This document shows positions 43,747 to 56,142 of a stretch of DNA of 64,000 bases, one piece after another. The notes under the pieces are model-generated. The model ran no database searches. It saw nothing but the letters and a program-made list of their open reading frames with translations, and had not been told where the DNA came from. Numbering within the stretch: the first letter of the stretch is position 1; each line of letters starts with the position of its first letter. The DNA is from Immersiella caudata (Eukaryota; Ascomycota; Sordariomycetes; Sordariales; Lasiosphaeriaceae). A program made the translations under genes and the position numbers. The stretch lies in NCBI GenBank assembly GCA_030512335.1, contig JAULSU010000001.1, positions 1,302,001 to 1,366,000 of the forward strand. The letters run 5' to 3'.

Positions 43747-46700
43747 AGTTGGGGCGATGGAGGAGGATGGGGAAAGAGGGTGCTAGACAAGAAGAGGGGC
43801 GCCAACTGGAGCGTGTTCAGAGGAGAGAGGAGGAGGAGTGGTGAAGATGGAGCATGGCCATCGGGCTAGCTCGACTGGTAGGCGACGGGAGAGTATTATC
43901 TAGAAAACCAAGGAGGGACGGAGAGATGCAGGAGAAGGGCTATGCCAACTCATGTTGGATCGTCGGGCAGCAAGAACGGGAGGGCTGGTCGGCGTCTCTG
44001 CGAGGCTTATACGTCGAACAACCAACTAGCAGGAAGTTTCGAGTGTGCGAGCGCCCAAGCCAGCGGTGGAGTCAGGGACGGGAATCGACACGGGAGTCCA
44101 TATTGCGGCCCCAGGGGCAAGAAGAGGCTTGCTAGGCCGGCTGCATAACATCGGCCGCCGGGGGTCGGCGACAGGGAAGATCTCACAACGTAGCAACGGG
44201 TCGTCGGGAGGGAGATGACCAGCTGCTTGGCCAAACTGAAGGCGGGCCGTACAGCAGGGGTGTGAAGAAAAGGCCTGCGGGTGCTTCATCTCGAGCAGCC
44301 CTGGTGCGCCCGTTGCGCACGGAGAAAGCCAACGGGGACACTGATGACGCTAACGACGGAGAGTAACGCGCAAAGTCCGTCACGGGTCTCCGCTGTCTCT
44401 GGCTTCCCAGAAACAGCCAGGCTGGGGAAAATGCCACGGCAGCCCGACTGATGAGGTGTCGGCACCAGGGGAGTTGGGGGAGTTTGGGTGGGGTGGTGTG
44501 CCCCTTGCGTTGCGGCAGTTGACGATCTCGACTTTCGAGCCTCCGACGAGTCTTGGGCTTCTGCCGAATTCCGCTCGGTTGGTCAACGGCCACGCCGTCC
44601 CGTTGCAACTCAAACATTTCCGCCCAATCGTCAGTTCGGCGGTGAAAAAAAAAAGAACCAGCACGCCAGGGCCGGGAGCGAGCTCTGGGTGGTACCCAGA
44701 CTCCGTACGCAGTAGACTAGTGCTCAGACGCCAAACACTATATGTAAATGGACGCGGCTTGTCCAACTCGCCGCAAGAGGACACGTGAGATTTCCAGGCC
44801 AAGGTGTACTGGCGTGGAGTAGACTTCTTGCCGAAAACTTGGCCCGCGCCTAGCTCCATCTCTCCCCGTTGCATCCTTACCCAGCCGTCTCACGAGCTCA
44901 ACGGCGGACCGAGCTACCGGAGAATTAGCGGGCAAGGAGCTAACCACCCGAATCTTTTCTCGCCCAGTGATGAGCACATGGTCGAGTTTCCCGAACGCTC
45001 ATACAAAATCATCGCGGCCAGCCGAGCCCCGTGTGTGGACCCGCAGGGGATGATGCAAGATACCAATACTTTCGTAAGATGCAGCAGCGGCCTGCGAAAG
45101 GCCAGCAGGGTGCGCCGGTCAGGGGCTTCGCGGCCCGCTGTAAGATGCTCGCGTGTTCGCTTCGCTATCTCCACGGCACGGTAGTCGAAGTAGTCGAAGC
45201 ATTGCTCCTAACCTGTGCTGATGGAGGTGATCGTCACTCACCCACTCAATAGTTGCTAGTCGTTGCGAATGGCTGCGTGAAGGTTGGGCGAACAAAAGAG
45301 AAAAATGCGGTTGCTACCTGAGGCTTTTGGTTGCCATCGACATTCCATCCGGTCCGGTGTGCGATCTAAACCCTGGTGGGCTGCAGAGAATGCGGTTTCA
45401 GGATGTGATGGCGGGAGTCGTCAAGAATCGTTGTTGACCAGCTGGGGAGGTGACCATCAAAGCTAGCGCTTTTAGTGCCTCCGGGCTTCCAGAAGAGTTC
45501 CATTTCATCTCGAGCCTGGCGGATCAGCGCAAGGATGCGGCAGGACAAGCCTCCGCCATCTTGATGGGGTGTGGAAGTCAGGAAATTCCGGGAGCAATTG
45601 GGTTCAGAGCGCCTCTCGGCCCGACCTACCCACTTTGTCGACAGCGATGAGACAGTCGATTTGCCGTCTCCGTCTCCTCGTCTGCCCTACATGGGGTGCA
45701 GTCCTCCAGGCCGAAATGAGCACCTCGAGCAAACGAAGCGCGGAAGCTTGTCTTGCCTGCCAGCACCACAAGCCTCAGTGCGACTGCGTTGGTGCACACC
45801 GAATGCTGCAAGTCATACCTAAAAAGCAGGGGTGTCAAACACTGATAGGTGGGGAGACGACTTCACCCTGGTTGGGCAAACTCGTCCCATCATCCAATCT
45901 CTGTTTGTTCTTCCTAGGCCAGGACGACAAACGGCAGGCGCCCACATCCCAAACTGAAAATGGCATGAATAAGGCGCCGATGCACCCAAAAGGATTGTGT
46001 GCAAGCAGGCATGCTCTCTCCTGAGTCAATCGCCCCCCTCCTTGCTGCACGTGCGTTGAGCAACAACTCCATGGGAAGTGATGATAGTCGAGCCTTACCC
46101 CCACGATCCTCGACTCGATGCCTCTGCGCTACAACTTCAGCCCTCAGCGAACCACGTGGCGAGTGCTGGGGCCTAACCTCGCTGACAATGGCGACTCTCT
46201 GGACTGGGCAATGAAACAGCGGCTCGGGGTTCCTCATCCGCTTGCCTCCATCTTGCCGGACCTAGCAAAAATACGTCAAAGCATCACCTGCCGTTCTCGA
46301 GCATTGTCTGATGAGCTGCCGAGGCCGTGGCATTGACCCCCAATCCTTCACGGCTTGAAGTCCAGGCGTGCTGCAAGAACGTGAAGATATCCAGAGCTTC
46401 TCTGCCGAGCCGTAATCAGTTCAACCAAGAATAATGGAAGTCTGGTTCTCGATGTAGAGTGTAGCCGCACAGCAACGGAAAACCCTGTGTCTTGAAATTT
46501 GCATGCGGAAGATCGCAGTAGCATATGACCAACACGCCGCGCACAGCTTCGGACCATCCGAGCACTCCGTCCTCGTTGTCATCAGGTTCGCGAAGTAGAG
46601 TGGCGAACTACACCGTCGAGAATTTGCCGATGTCGCCGCTGCCCTCCGATGAGCAGCGAGGTCCAAATGCGCCCTAGGGTTGTCGCAGCTCCCCCTTCCT

Positions 46701-48058
46701 CCGCGCAGCGCTGCGAGGTAATGAAGCGGGGCCTGAACAGTAACTGGGGAAACATGCAAACTGGTGTTTGATTTGAGGTCGGCAAGCTGTGTTCGAGATC
46801 TCCAACCAGAGCAATAGCGAGGATAAAGTGGATAGGAGGGGTTGCGCCTAGGTAGCATCTGCGATTGCCCTCTCCAGTTGCTGGTTGATAGTGACGCCGG
46901 CGGCTCGTTCAGTTCGGTTAGCCAGACTGTTGATAGGATTAGTAGATGAGTGTGTATTACAATTCAGCTGCAAGCGCGTTTTCGCCAACTGGCAGATCCT
47001 CAGTGGGCTGGCAGAAAAGCATGGGAGGGCGATGGTTTGGGGGAAAGTGAGGATCAGAGATGATTTGTCCATCGGACAGCTGAGAAAACCGAATCAAGTC
47101 AGTTAACGCAAGCTGTAAAATCATCAATTCGTCTTGTATCCATCCCGAGCAAGGCCGGACTCTCCAGATGGTGGCCGATGTGCTGATTGGAGAGTTTAGT
47201 GTTTTGACTGTTGTTTCAGAGCATCTGGATGCGAACTGACGAGGCGGATATGTCTGAGATGTTGGCATCAAGGGGAATCAGTGGTCGACTGTTCCATTGG
47301 ACTGAACATGAGGTAAGTACAAATAGCTGCGCAATGACGTGCCTTGAAGGCATGGCTCTGCTTGGGTCTGTTTCGTCATGATAGGATGCTTGAATATGTC
47401 GTTGAGCTCAGACCCATGGTGTTTGGCCTGCCAATGAGGGGAAGATTTGTCGATCCATGACGTTCACGTCATCCAACGGAGCAATAAACAATCTGCGCGC
47501 ATATATTAGGCTCAAGTTTCCTTATTCTGCGGATTTTCGTCCCAAAATGATGGGAAAGCTGCGCTTATGGAGTGTGATAACACGCCTGAGATGTAGATGA
47601 AAAGGTCATTTCTTCCACGTGTGGCTGCCTGTTCGCAAAGGGGCTGAACGGGCCGCTCCTCAGCGCACCGACCCCAGAGTGTTCGCCGAAGAAGGAAGCC
47701 GCACGCCACACTAATGGTGGGGTAACTCAGTGTCAGATAAGCTGCCTGCAACCATCAAACAGCAAGAAGCAACCTTGCACCTGCCCACCAAGCGCGGCTT
47801 CAGCCTGGCGATTGCAGTCGATATTAACTTTTACACTCCCTTCAAGGCCACCACCAGCTTTCACAGTCTTGGCAGTAGATTCTGTCGCTTTCCACCGCGA
47901 TTTTTCTCCATCCACCAACAGTTCCCCGCTGCCAGGGAGCCAGCTAAGTCGTGATCAGCGAGCGTCATCGCATCAACAGCCACTATAGCCACCTCGACAT
48001 CTTGCGATCTCCGCCATAACTCAAGCCATCCCGTGCCCTGCATATTCCGACCGCGCCT
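43747..48058. other. Gene-poor stretch (4.3 kb)
   Basis: No frame resembles a family. The largest (minus strand 44380-44874, 164 codons) has no motif. A short plus-strand frame from 45716 contains C-x2-C-x6-C like the first half of a Zn2Cys6 finger, but the rest is missing. The final ~300 bases are the leader of DSK2, CT-rich around 47880-47930. Confidence 0.4.
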
Positions 48059-49382
48059 ATGGCCGACAGTGCTGAGACGGCCCCTGAGGCCACTCAGATC
48101 ACCTTCAAGGTGAAGTCCAGCGGTGATAAGACACATACCATCACCATGGCCGACACCGCGACCGTGCTTGAGCTCAAGACCAAGCTCGCCGGGGGCGATC
48201 TCGAAGACATCCCAGTTGAGAGACAGCGTCTCATATACTCGGGCCGAGTGATGAAGAACGACGACGCCCTCAGCGTCTACAAGATTAAGAATCAGAACAC
48301 CATCCACATGGTGAAGAGCGCAGCTAGCAACCCTACGCCCGCGCCCGCCGGACCGTCGGCGCCTGCTGTGCCCCAGAATATGGCAGCCGGCGCTTCTGCA
48401 AACAATCTTCTCGCCGGGCTTACCGGTGCTCGCTTTGCTGGCCACGCGAACCTTCCCAGCCGCGACTTATTTGGCGCAGATGGAGGGGTGAGTACCGTTG
48501 CTCCACAGCTGATCTGAGAGACGCGCTGACATAAAGCAGATGGGAGCGCCGCCAAGCGAGGACCAAGTGGCCGACATGTTGTCGAATCCCGCTATTGCGC
48601 AAACGATGAATGAAGCGCTAAGCAACCCGGCGTTTGTCGACCACATGATCCAGTCCAACCCGATGCTCGCTCAAATGCCCAATGCGAGGGAGATGCTCCA
48701 GTCTCCCTATTTCCGAAACATGATGACGAACCCGGAAGCCATAAGGACAGCTGCGCGGCTGCGGAGGATGATGGGTGGTCAAGGTGAAGGACCTTCTGCC
48801 TTCCCGGCCCCTGGAGTCACGGACACAACACCCGACGCCACCAGCAGCGGAGGCGCGGTTGGCGATGCTAGCCAAGCGAACCCATTCGCCTTTCCTCCTC
48901 TGTTCGGTGCCCCAGGGGGTGATGCTGCTGGCAACCCTTTTGCAGCGCTCTTTGGGGCTCCACCCGCCGCCACAGGTGCCGCAGCAACGCCGGCGACACC
49001 GGCCCAACCCGCCGCGCCTACGGCAGCAAGAGAGGGTGCACAGTCCCCTGCCGGAGGTGCTCCTCAGCATCCCGCGAACCCCTTCGCCGCCCTCTTCGGT
49101 GGCGGCACACCGGGTGCGACAGGCGCCAACCCTGCCAACCCCTTTGGCCTCCCGCCCATGAACCCGGAAGCTATGCAACAGATGATGCAGATGTGGGGCA
49201 TGGGGAGTGCAGCATCGTCGGCAGCTCCTCCAGACAATAGGCCGCCTGAGGAACGTTACGCAGAACAGCTTCGTCAGCTTAACGACATGGGCTTCTTCGA
49301 CTTCGACCGCAATGTTGCTGCTCTGCGTCGCAGCGGCGGGAGCGTGCAGGGCGCGATCGAACATTTACTCAACGGCTCGTAA
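48059..49382 (+). CDS. DSK2: Ubiquilin-like proteasome shuttle factor DSK2
   Basis: Adaptor that carries polyubiquitinated proteins to the proteasome: the UBL binds proteasome receptors and the UBA binds ubiquitin chains. Exons are 48059..48487 and 48540..49382, with a 52-bp intron (GTGAGT ... AAGCAG), making 423 aa. The UBL at about residues 14-88 reads ITFKVKSSGDKTHTITM, ERQRLIYSGRVMKNDDAL and YKIKNQNTIHMVKS. The STI1/heat-shock-chaperonin segment is MLSNPAIAQTMNEALSNPAF then SNPMLAQMPNAREMLQSPYF RNMMTNPEAI. A Pro/Ala/Gly-rich linker with repeated NPFA(A/F) words follows. The UBA at about 380-422 reads YAEQLRQLNDMGFFDFDRNV and AIEHLLNGS, with the MGF-type loop. RPN13, a proteasome receptor that can bind UBLs, is in the same window but 44 kb away. 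Confidence 0.93.
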
Positions 49383-49942
49383 ATTCCATATCAGAGAACC
49401 GGCATCATGAATTGTACTCGGGCGCACAAAGCATATCGGTAGAGTGTAGTGGGGTGGACCGCGAGCGAGTTTTTTCTATCAGGATCGCAGGCATTTGGCA
49501 AGCTTCCTGTATTCTTTGCAGCAATAGTACAGACAAGTCCCTTCTGGAAGTTAGGTTGGGTCAGCGTCGGAGAGTGACATGGTAATGATTCTTGTGGCCA
49601 TCGGTGCCCCACGGATGACAAGGAGACGGTGACCTGTGTAAGCCTGAATCTCCTCGGTTTTGCAGCAACTGTAGGTAGCTGCAGTTGCTGGGGGGCAACA
49701 ACTGTGTACCCTTGTTTCGAATTTCGCCTACTATGCAGTATAATCTACAGAGATTCCCAACAGGGTGTGATATGATCTCAAAGTCTTATTTTCCGGAAAG
49801 AAAGAGAGATCGATTCTAATTCCACAAGAAGCGCAAAAATCTCCCCAACGACACTGAAAGCTCCTCGCGCTGATACGATGCCTGCACATGTGTCTCTGAT
49901 ACAAAACTGGTCCCCATTTCCTTCCTCCTGTGGCAGAATCTT
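49383..49942. other. Convergent intergenic region
   Basis: 560 bp between the DSK2 and KAP120 stops. AT-rich in the second half. Nothing coding seen. Confidence 0.4.
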
Positions 49943-52900
49943 TCAGCTACCCATCTGATCCCGCGGCTGTGGCTCGCTCAGTTTCTGGAAGCCAAGCAAC
50001 ACCTCCTTGTCAACGTTGACCGCCCAGTTTGCCTCAAATGCCTGCTCGCCACCGGTCCGCTGAACCAAATCCTGAAGCCTGGCCCGGACAAAGTCATATG
50101 TAACAACGTTGTGAACGGGGTCCTTTTCGGTGTAGCGATACTCTTCTTTTTCCAGTGGTGTTTCCCCTTCGAAGAGGTCAACCTCGTAGGAGCGCTTCTC
50201 CCAAATCAAGGTGTCGCTGCCGACAGCACCATCCACAAGCAGGTCAGTAACCACACTAGTCCACATGGATAGGTAGTCCTGCAAACGAGCGAGTACGAGC
50301 TCCTGCGCGGGGCTGGGGAGCTCACAGATGCGAGTGAGGGCCAGACAGGAAAGCTTTTTCTTCTCGGCCTCGGCCATACAGTCGAAGTTGGCAAACCATT
50401 GGGTGCTGAGCCAGGGCCAGACCTGTTCAAAAGACCCACCGATGCCGGTGAGCATGGTTGCGAAGAGGGTGGGATCGGCGAGGGCGATGCGTGCTAGCAG
50501 GACGAAGTAATCTGTCTCTTTGAGACTGTTGATCTTGCTGGGTTTGCGGTTGGGACCAGTTGTCTGACCGGCCTCCCAGGCGCTATGCAACCGCTCGAGG
50601 AGGGTCCCGAGCAACCCAATCTCAACCATGTCTTGCACGACGATCGAGACGCCCTGTACGCCACCCATTTCTTCAGCAATGCGGATGATAAGTTCAAGGC
50701 AGTCTGCTCCTAGCCTGTTCTGCTCTCTGCTGTTCACATCAAGTGTTTTTGTCAAAGCTGCCACGGCCGGGCGTCGAAGGCGGTCACTGAGCATGTCCCC
50801 TGGTGCAAGGACAATGTAACTCTTGGTAATCTCGAGACACTGGTTGGCGATGTAAGAATCATACTCCAGCAGCGGCAGAACCAATTCGACGAGCTGGGTC
50901 AGCTCTGGTAGTAGTGGGGGCGAGCACTGCGATAATATCGACTTCCACAACTCCACCGACTCCTCAATAAGGTGAAGGTGTAATGGGGAGTCCGGGTTCA
51001 TGGCCTCCCTTAGCAGCGGGATAATGGTCGCTTGATATCGCAAAGAATCCGCTCGAAGCGCCATGATCAGAGTCGACATAATCGAAAGAATTGCCTGCTT
51101 CATCATGTACTCTTCGCTGCCGACCGATTCCCAGAGAGATGGTAGAACTACCATGATCGCATCTCCGAATTGCGACATGAGGGGCCCCATGCGGCCCACG
51201 ATGACACGAATTGTCTCCAAGATGGCCAGCTTTGTCTCGTCACTGTCCACTTCGTTGAGTAGGTTTACTAAAAGGTTGAAATAATCCGCGGCGAAGGGCA
51301 TGAAATCCTCCGCGATAAATTCGAAATCGTCAGCGATCCACTTGAACTGGCGTGCGGCCGTTATCCGCACGACCTCGTCGTTGTGGACATCTTCTGGTTT
51401 CAACAGGTGGCGGTATATTTCATAGACCACTGGCCTGCTGCTCTTTGGTATCTTGATGGGGATCCACTGGCTCAGCAGGATGGATATCCTCCGGCGAAGG
51501 AGCTTGGCCATGGAGTCTTGTATTTGTGTATCCTTGACCAGTGTCGCGTTGAGGAAGCGATCGAAGTCAAACGATTCGTGAACAATCGATGCGGCGCAGC
51601 CCAGAGCGCAGTACGCCGCCTCCTTCGTGACGATATCCATATCAACCTTGGTCGCAAGGTCGCAATACATGAGGAGCGGTTTACCCAGTTCCTTGTAGTG
51701 GGTAAGGAGGTCTATAAGGAGCCTCTCGGCACAAGGGCGGACTGCCCACTCGTAAGCCCCTCCTTCGTTGCGCTCGTTAGACTCCCATGTCTCGGGATCC
51801 TCTTCCCACGTTTCCAAATCGGACTTTCGGAAGATGAACAGCTTGCTGATTATGACCTGCACAATGTCCAGGAGGAGGTCGTTTGTGAACAGCTGTGTCT
51901 TGATCGTATTTATTGCTTCCTTCTCTGCGTTCTTTGCTTCAGGACTCCTGTACTTAAATGTCTGAGCAGGCTGGTATGCAATTTGCACGCAGCCCCTGAG
52001 CAGGAGGAGGCCCTTGAGTGCCAATTTCTCTGACAATGGCCCTTCGTGCTTTGGGTTGCCTCCTGGAGTCTTCTCGGATACTTGTTGGATTCCTCCGGAT
52101 TTCTCAAAGACCTCCGAGAACTCCTTGACGAGATTCCAGTAAGCTCGGGTAAGGGGGATGGAGTTGGGTAGCGCGGTGAAGCTAGCAGGGTGTTCTGTGC
52201 ACATATCAATGTGCAATTTCGTGAACTGAATGAGATGTTTGCCGACCAGATCTTGGAATGGCACCGGAATCCACGACTCCTGGCCGACGCCGGCAAGAAA
52301 CTGGTCAAACTGGTTCTGCGAGACGGACCAGAAGCCCTGTACCATACCGTCAAGGTGTGGTTGCTCATATCCAACTGTTACGAGCCGGCGCAGGATCTTG
52401 AGGGCCGTGAGGCTGTTCTGCATGGCGTAGTCGGCGTCGTCCTCGTCCCCCTGACCCTTGGTAAAGTATTGCTGCCAATATGCTGTCTTCTCGGTATAGA
52501 TCTCACCCAGCAGTTGGACCAGCTCGGGTGTCACAGCCTGAAGAGCGGTCTGTGACTTACGCAGACGAGCTGTGCTGAGCTCCTTGACGACCCGCAACAG
52601 GACCAGGAGGGCGCCGCTCAGGTGAACTGGATTCCCGTCTTTTGACGCCCGGGTCACGCCAATAATTGTTTGTAGCGCATCTGGCCATTCGTTCGGATAG
52701 TCGATTCGGACAATCTTTGCCGTCACCAAAGCATTGTGCAGGCAGAGACTGTTTTCTTCCTCCTCGACCGAGCCTTGCAACAGCCGTGATCGGATCAACT
52801 GTTTACCAGGAGGCTTGACGGCGTGTTTTGCCGTTGGCCTCCAGTATTTGTCGATTCCATTCTTGAGGAGAATAATGGCAAGGAAGCGGATCTCGTGGCG

Positions 52901-53153
52901 CAGGGACTTGTCGAGAAAGGCGGTCTGGTGACATGGGGCACCGTTAGCGCATGAGTTGACCGGGGAGAAGCTATGTGAATCTGACTTGGAGCGCAACATA
53001 ATATTCTGGGTGCGATTCCCAGGCCTGGAGTTGCTGGCCGGCGGATTGCCTTCGGGCGTTGTCGGTCGATATCGCTGCGGCCTCCAGCGCCTTGCCCAGT
53101 TCGAACAGGCTCAAGGGGGTTGCCTCCCCTGGCACCTCGATGGCGAAGCTCAT
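49943..53153 (-). CDS. KAP120: Importin-beta family nuclear transport receptor KAP120 (importin-11 type)
   Basis: HEAT-repeat karyopherin. In yeast Kap120 imports ribosome-assembly factor Rpf1 and other cargo with Ran-GTP. Exons on the minus strand are 53153..52986 (56 codons) and 52924..49943 (994 codons), 1049 aa. The 61-bp intron starts GTCAGA and ends CACCAG. It falls inside the importin-beta N-terminal (Ran-binding) domain: AGQQLQAWESHPEYYVALQ joined to TAFLDKSLRHEIRFLAIILL KNGIDKYWR. Other family stretches are LVTAKIVRIDYPNEWPDAL, ITAARQFKWIADDFEFIAED and LETIRVIVGRMGPLMSQFGD. The C-terminus (DPVHNVVTYDFVRARLQDLV) is that of Kap120/importin-11. Size matches the family (about 1030-1050 aa). 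NOC2 in this window also belongs to 60S assembly, but that is not evidence of linkage. Confidence 0.92.
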
Positions 53154-53586
53154 TCCGCGTGTTCTAACAAGCAGGAATGAGCAAGGGACTTAGTAGTTAT
53201 CTAGGATGAGGCGACGTTGTGTGCTGATTTTGGGCAGTTTAGGATCCCAACGACTTTCGGTTTCGTAAGGCGGCTCTTGCAGGTTGAAGGGTGCAGAGCT
53301 CTCCGTCCCAGGAGGTGGGGTTGGGACGCTGAATGGCGGGGAGCAAACAGCCTTATCTTATCGCACAACGGATGGGATCGCTCGGCAACCCCCTGCCCCT
53401 GACATTGGTTGCGAAAGTAAATATAACAAAAAAAGGGAAAGAAAAGGCCAAACTGTATGATCTAGGCATTTAAAGAGTATACATTATCTCGAAGGCAGGT
53501 TCTTTGAGGAAGTTGAAAAAATCAACAGAAAAGTGTCTACCTACTATCTCACCTGTTCACATTACTTCCCTCATTCCTGTTTCTTC
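53154..53586. other. Intergenic, KAP120 promoter and 3' flank of the dehydrogenase fusion
   Basis: About 430 bp, with an A-rich tract near 53425-53450. No gene seen. Confidence 0.4.
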
Positions 53587-55488
53587 TTACACGGTGCACA
53601 GCGCAATCCCGGCAAAAGCTCCCTGATCCTCATAAAACTTCTTCCTGTCACTACCATCCATGTTGAAGCGATACACTGTACCGCCCCTGCCATATCCAAC
53701 CATCAGCACATGTTCACTCTCGGTACATACCGAAGCAGGAAAAGGGGGGAGGATCAAGACTTACAGCCCGGTAGCATAAATATGTCGATTTTTCTTGTCA
53801 AGAGCCAGCCCGATAGCTTCATGTAGGTTACGCGCCAAGATCTGCCGATTCCCATACTGACCGGCTTCATCCAGGGATACTCGGTTGAGACTGTTCCCCA
53901 GGGGAAGCTCACCGCGGTCCGTCCAGTACATTGCGCGACCCTCCTCATCAATCTCGAGGTCAATGGGTTCAGGGAGACCTGAGTACAAGCACTCGATATC
54001 CTGTCTTGTGGTAGCATCCGCACCAGGGGGCATGTTGATTGAAGCCCGCAGAATCTTGCCCTGTGACCCCTTCGAAGGGCCTTTCTGCGTCCAGTAGAAC
54101 TTTCCCTCGCGAGGCGCCACCGCGACGCCCACACACCAAAGCGTCTTCTCTGTGAAACCCTTCTTCCAATCTCCGGTCTGGATGAGAGTTTCAAGTTGCG
54201 ACCCGTCTGAGTTGCAGCGAAAGACGCGCATCCCTTCGCGGTCCGAGAAGTAGAGTTTTTGGTTCTGTTGGTCAACGGCGAGCTGCTTCGGGGTGTGGAC
54301 AACGCCGGATGGGATTATAACCTTGATGTCGCTCCCGTCCAGATTGCTCGACATGATGCTGCCGTCGTTGATATTGGGGACGCCCATGTTAGTCCAGAAG
54401 ATCTTTCCAGCCGCGGGATTGAGGGCAATGCCGTCCGGCATAGGTTGGTGGTCTACCACAGTGCGCAGGGGTGACTTGCCGTCCGCGCTGCCAACCAGAA
54501 TGCGACCCCTTTTGTACACTTCGCTGGGCTCGTTCGCCAATCCGAGATCCAGGATGTAAAGCGAAGGGGCCTGCAAGTTCTCGTAGGACGTTGTCTTGTG
54601 TCCAGTTGTCTTGGTGGTGTGGCCTGGTGGATACAACCCGCCTTTGCTGCTCTTTGCCCCGAGTTTGCCCTGATCGATGTACTTCTGGAGGAAGCCGATG
54701 ACTCCAGTGTCAGGTAGGTTTCGCTCCTCGATATAGTGCTTCTCAATCAGAGAGACAGTGTCCAGCCCAACTGAATCCATCATGGCGCACGGGGGATCTC
54801 CATTCTGGATGAACATCCCTGTCCACGCCATGTCCAGCTCGGCTGGTGACGCGACGCCCTCTGACAACACCATCAAGCATTCCCGCTTGACGGCTGCCCA
54901 GACACGATTCACCACAAATCCCGTCGACTCCCGTTGCACCTTCAGGGGAAGCATACCGGAAGACCGAAATTGCTTTTCCAGAAAGGGAAATATGTCTTCG
55001 TGGGTTGAGCCACTCGTCATCATCTCCACGAGACGGATTTTCGGCGGGATGATGTAATGCGTGTTGAGCATACGCTGGGCAGTCTCAGACCGAACTTTCG
55101 TTGTCATCTCACGGGATTTGTAAGAAGACGAGTTCGACGCCAGGATCGCATCAGGACGGGCTAGCCTTTCGAGCTCTGTGAACACGGCGATCTTCAGCTC
55201 CAGCTTCTCCGGCACACACTCAATTACAAGCCAGGCATCCTTGACGGCGAGCTTCAGATCCTTGAAAGTTTCGACTGAGATGTCTTCGGGGCTGACGGTG
55301 GGTTTGTATCTCCAGAGCTCGCGTTTGATGTACTCCAAAGCGCCTGCTGTCTGGGAAGCATCGGGATCGTGAATGTGGACGCGGTAGCCCGCGGATGCCC
55401 AGCAGGCACCAATTCGACGGCCGAGGACTCCTGCCCCTAGGATGCAGACAGGTCTGTCGGCAATCGACGGGAGCTTCCATGGTGCCAT
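53587..55488 (-). CDS. 3-hydroxyacyl-CoA dehydrogenase-like domain fused to a YWTD/LDLR-class-B beta-propeller
   Basis: Two exons on the minus strand, 55488..53765 and 53686..53587, total 608 codons (607 aa). The 78-bp intron starts GTAAGT and ends TATGGCAG. The second exon (GGTVYRFNMDGSDRKKF ... IALCTV) completes the last propeller blade. Residues 13-290 form a Rossmann NAD-binding and C-terminal HCDH pair: VCILGAGVLGRRIG (GxGxxG at 18-23), HDPD, LVIECVPEKLELK (catalytic Glu region), AILASNSSSY, THYIIPPKIRLVEMM (His144 in the catalytic position) and STGFVVNRVWAAVKREC. Residues ~307-607 carry repeats such as GIALNPAAGKIFWTNMG, QLAVDQQNQKLYFSDREGM and DLEIDEEGRAMYWTDRGE. No PTS1 or signal peptide is visible. 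Substrate is unknown; lambda-crystallin/L-gulonate-type dehydrogenases are an alternative. The start is the first ATG. The gene is divergent from PEX2. Confidence 0.88.
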
Positions 55489-56142
55489 TCCGGAAACTGG
55501 GGAATCTGGCAAAATGACGAATGAATGGGGGTTTCACAGAAAAGAAGAGAGCAGATGTTGGGAGAAAAAGAAAGAGAACGATAGGTAGAGCCTTTCCTCC
55601 AGCTGTTTTTAGATTTCCCATCATTCTGAGCGATTCGGACTCAAAGAGCCTCCCGCACCGCGTTTTGTATGCATATTGTGTGGTAGAACGCACATTGACG
55701 GGGTGGTCGATCGGGCCCTCGGGCATTTGTTCCCTGGGACATTAGCTGAAGTTTCGACAATTGCGTCAGTGGCCTCGTCTACCCGATATTTCCATGATTT
55801 GCATGGTTTCAAGCTAATGACATGATAGCGGTCAACTGATGAGCGGAAGTCCGTAGCTCTGGCTTCACTGTGGTCTCGAAACATCAGCTTCCGCGGGTAG
55901 ATGTAAATTGGTGAAGTCGACCGAGGTGAGGTTGAACCCCTGCCAAATTGAAGACAGGGACTGCCTGGCCCGAGCTCCCACCCCTGCAACGCTGGCCGAT
56001 TGACAACCTCGGCTCGTCATCGAATGGCATGGCCTCCCACTCCTCGCGCTTTGAAGAACATCAAGGACTCATCCTGACAACGATGCACACCAGAAGGCCA
56101 GGCCGACGACTGCCATCACCTTGGTCTTAATTCTTCCATGAA
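55489..56142. promoter_or_regulatory. Divergent promoter region dehydrogenase fusion/PEX2
   Basis: 654 bp between two ATGs. It contains an A/G-rich leader on the dehydrogenase side (55540-55590). No TATA box stands out. I did not find a clear CCTCGG-type fatty-acid response element; confirming that needs a motif scan. Confidence 0.4.

Noticed and set aside
48618..49364. 248-codon minus-strand open frame
   Set aside because: Exact antisense shadow of the DSK2 second exon; Arg/Cys/Gly-rich with no motif.
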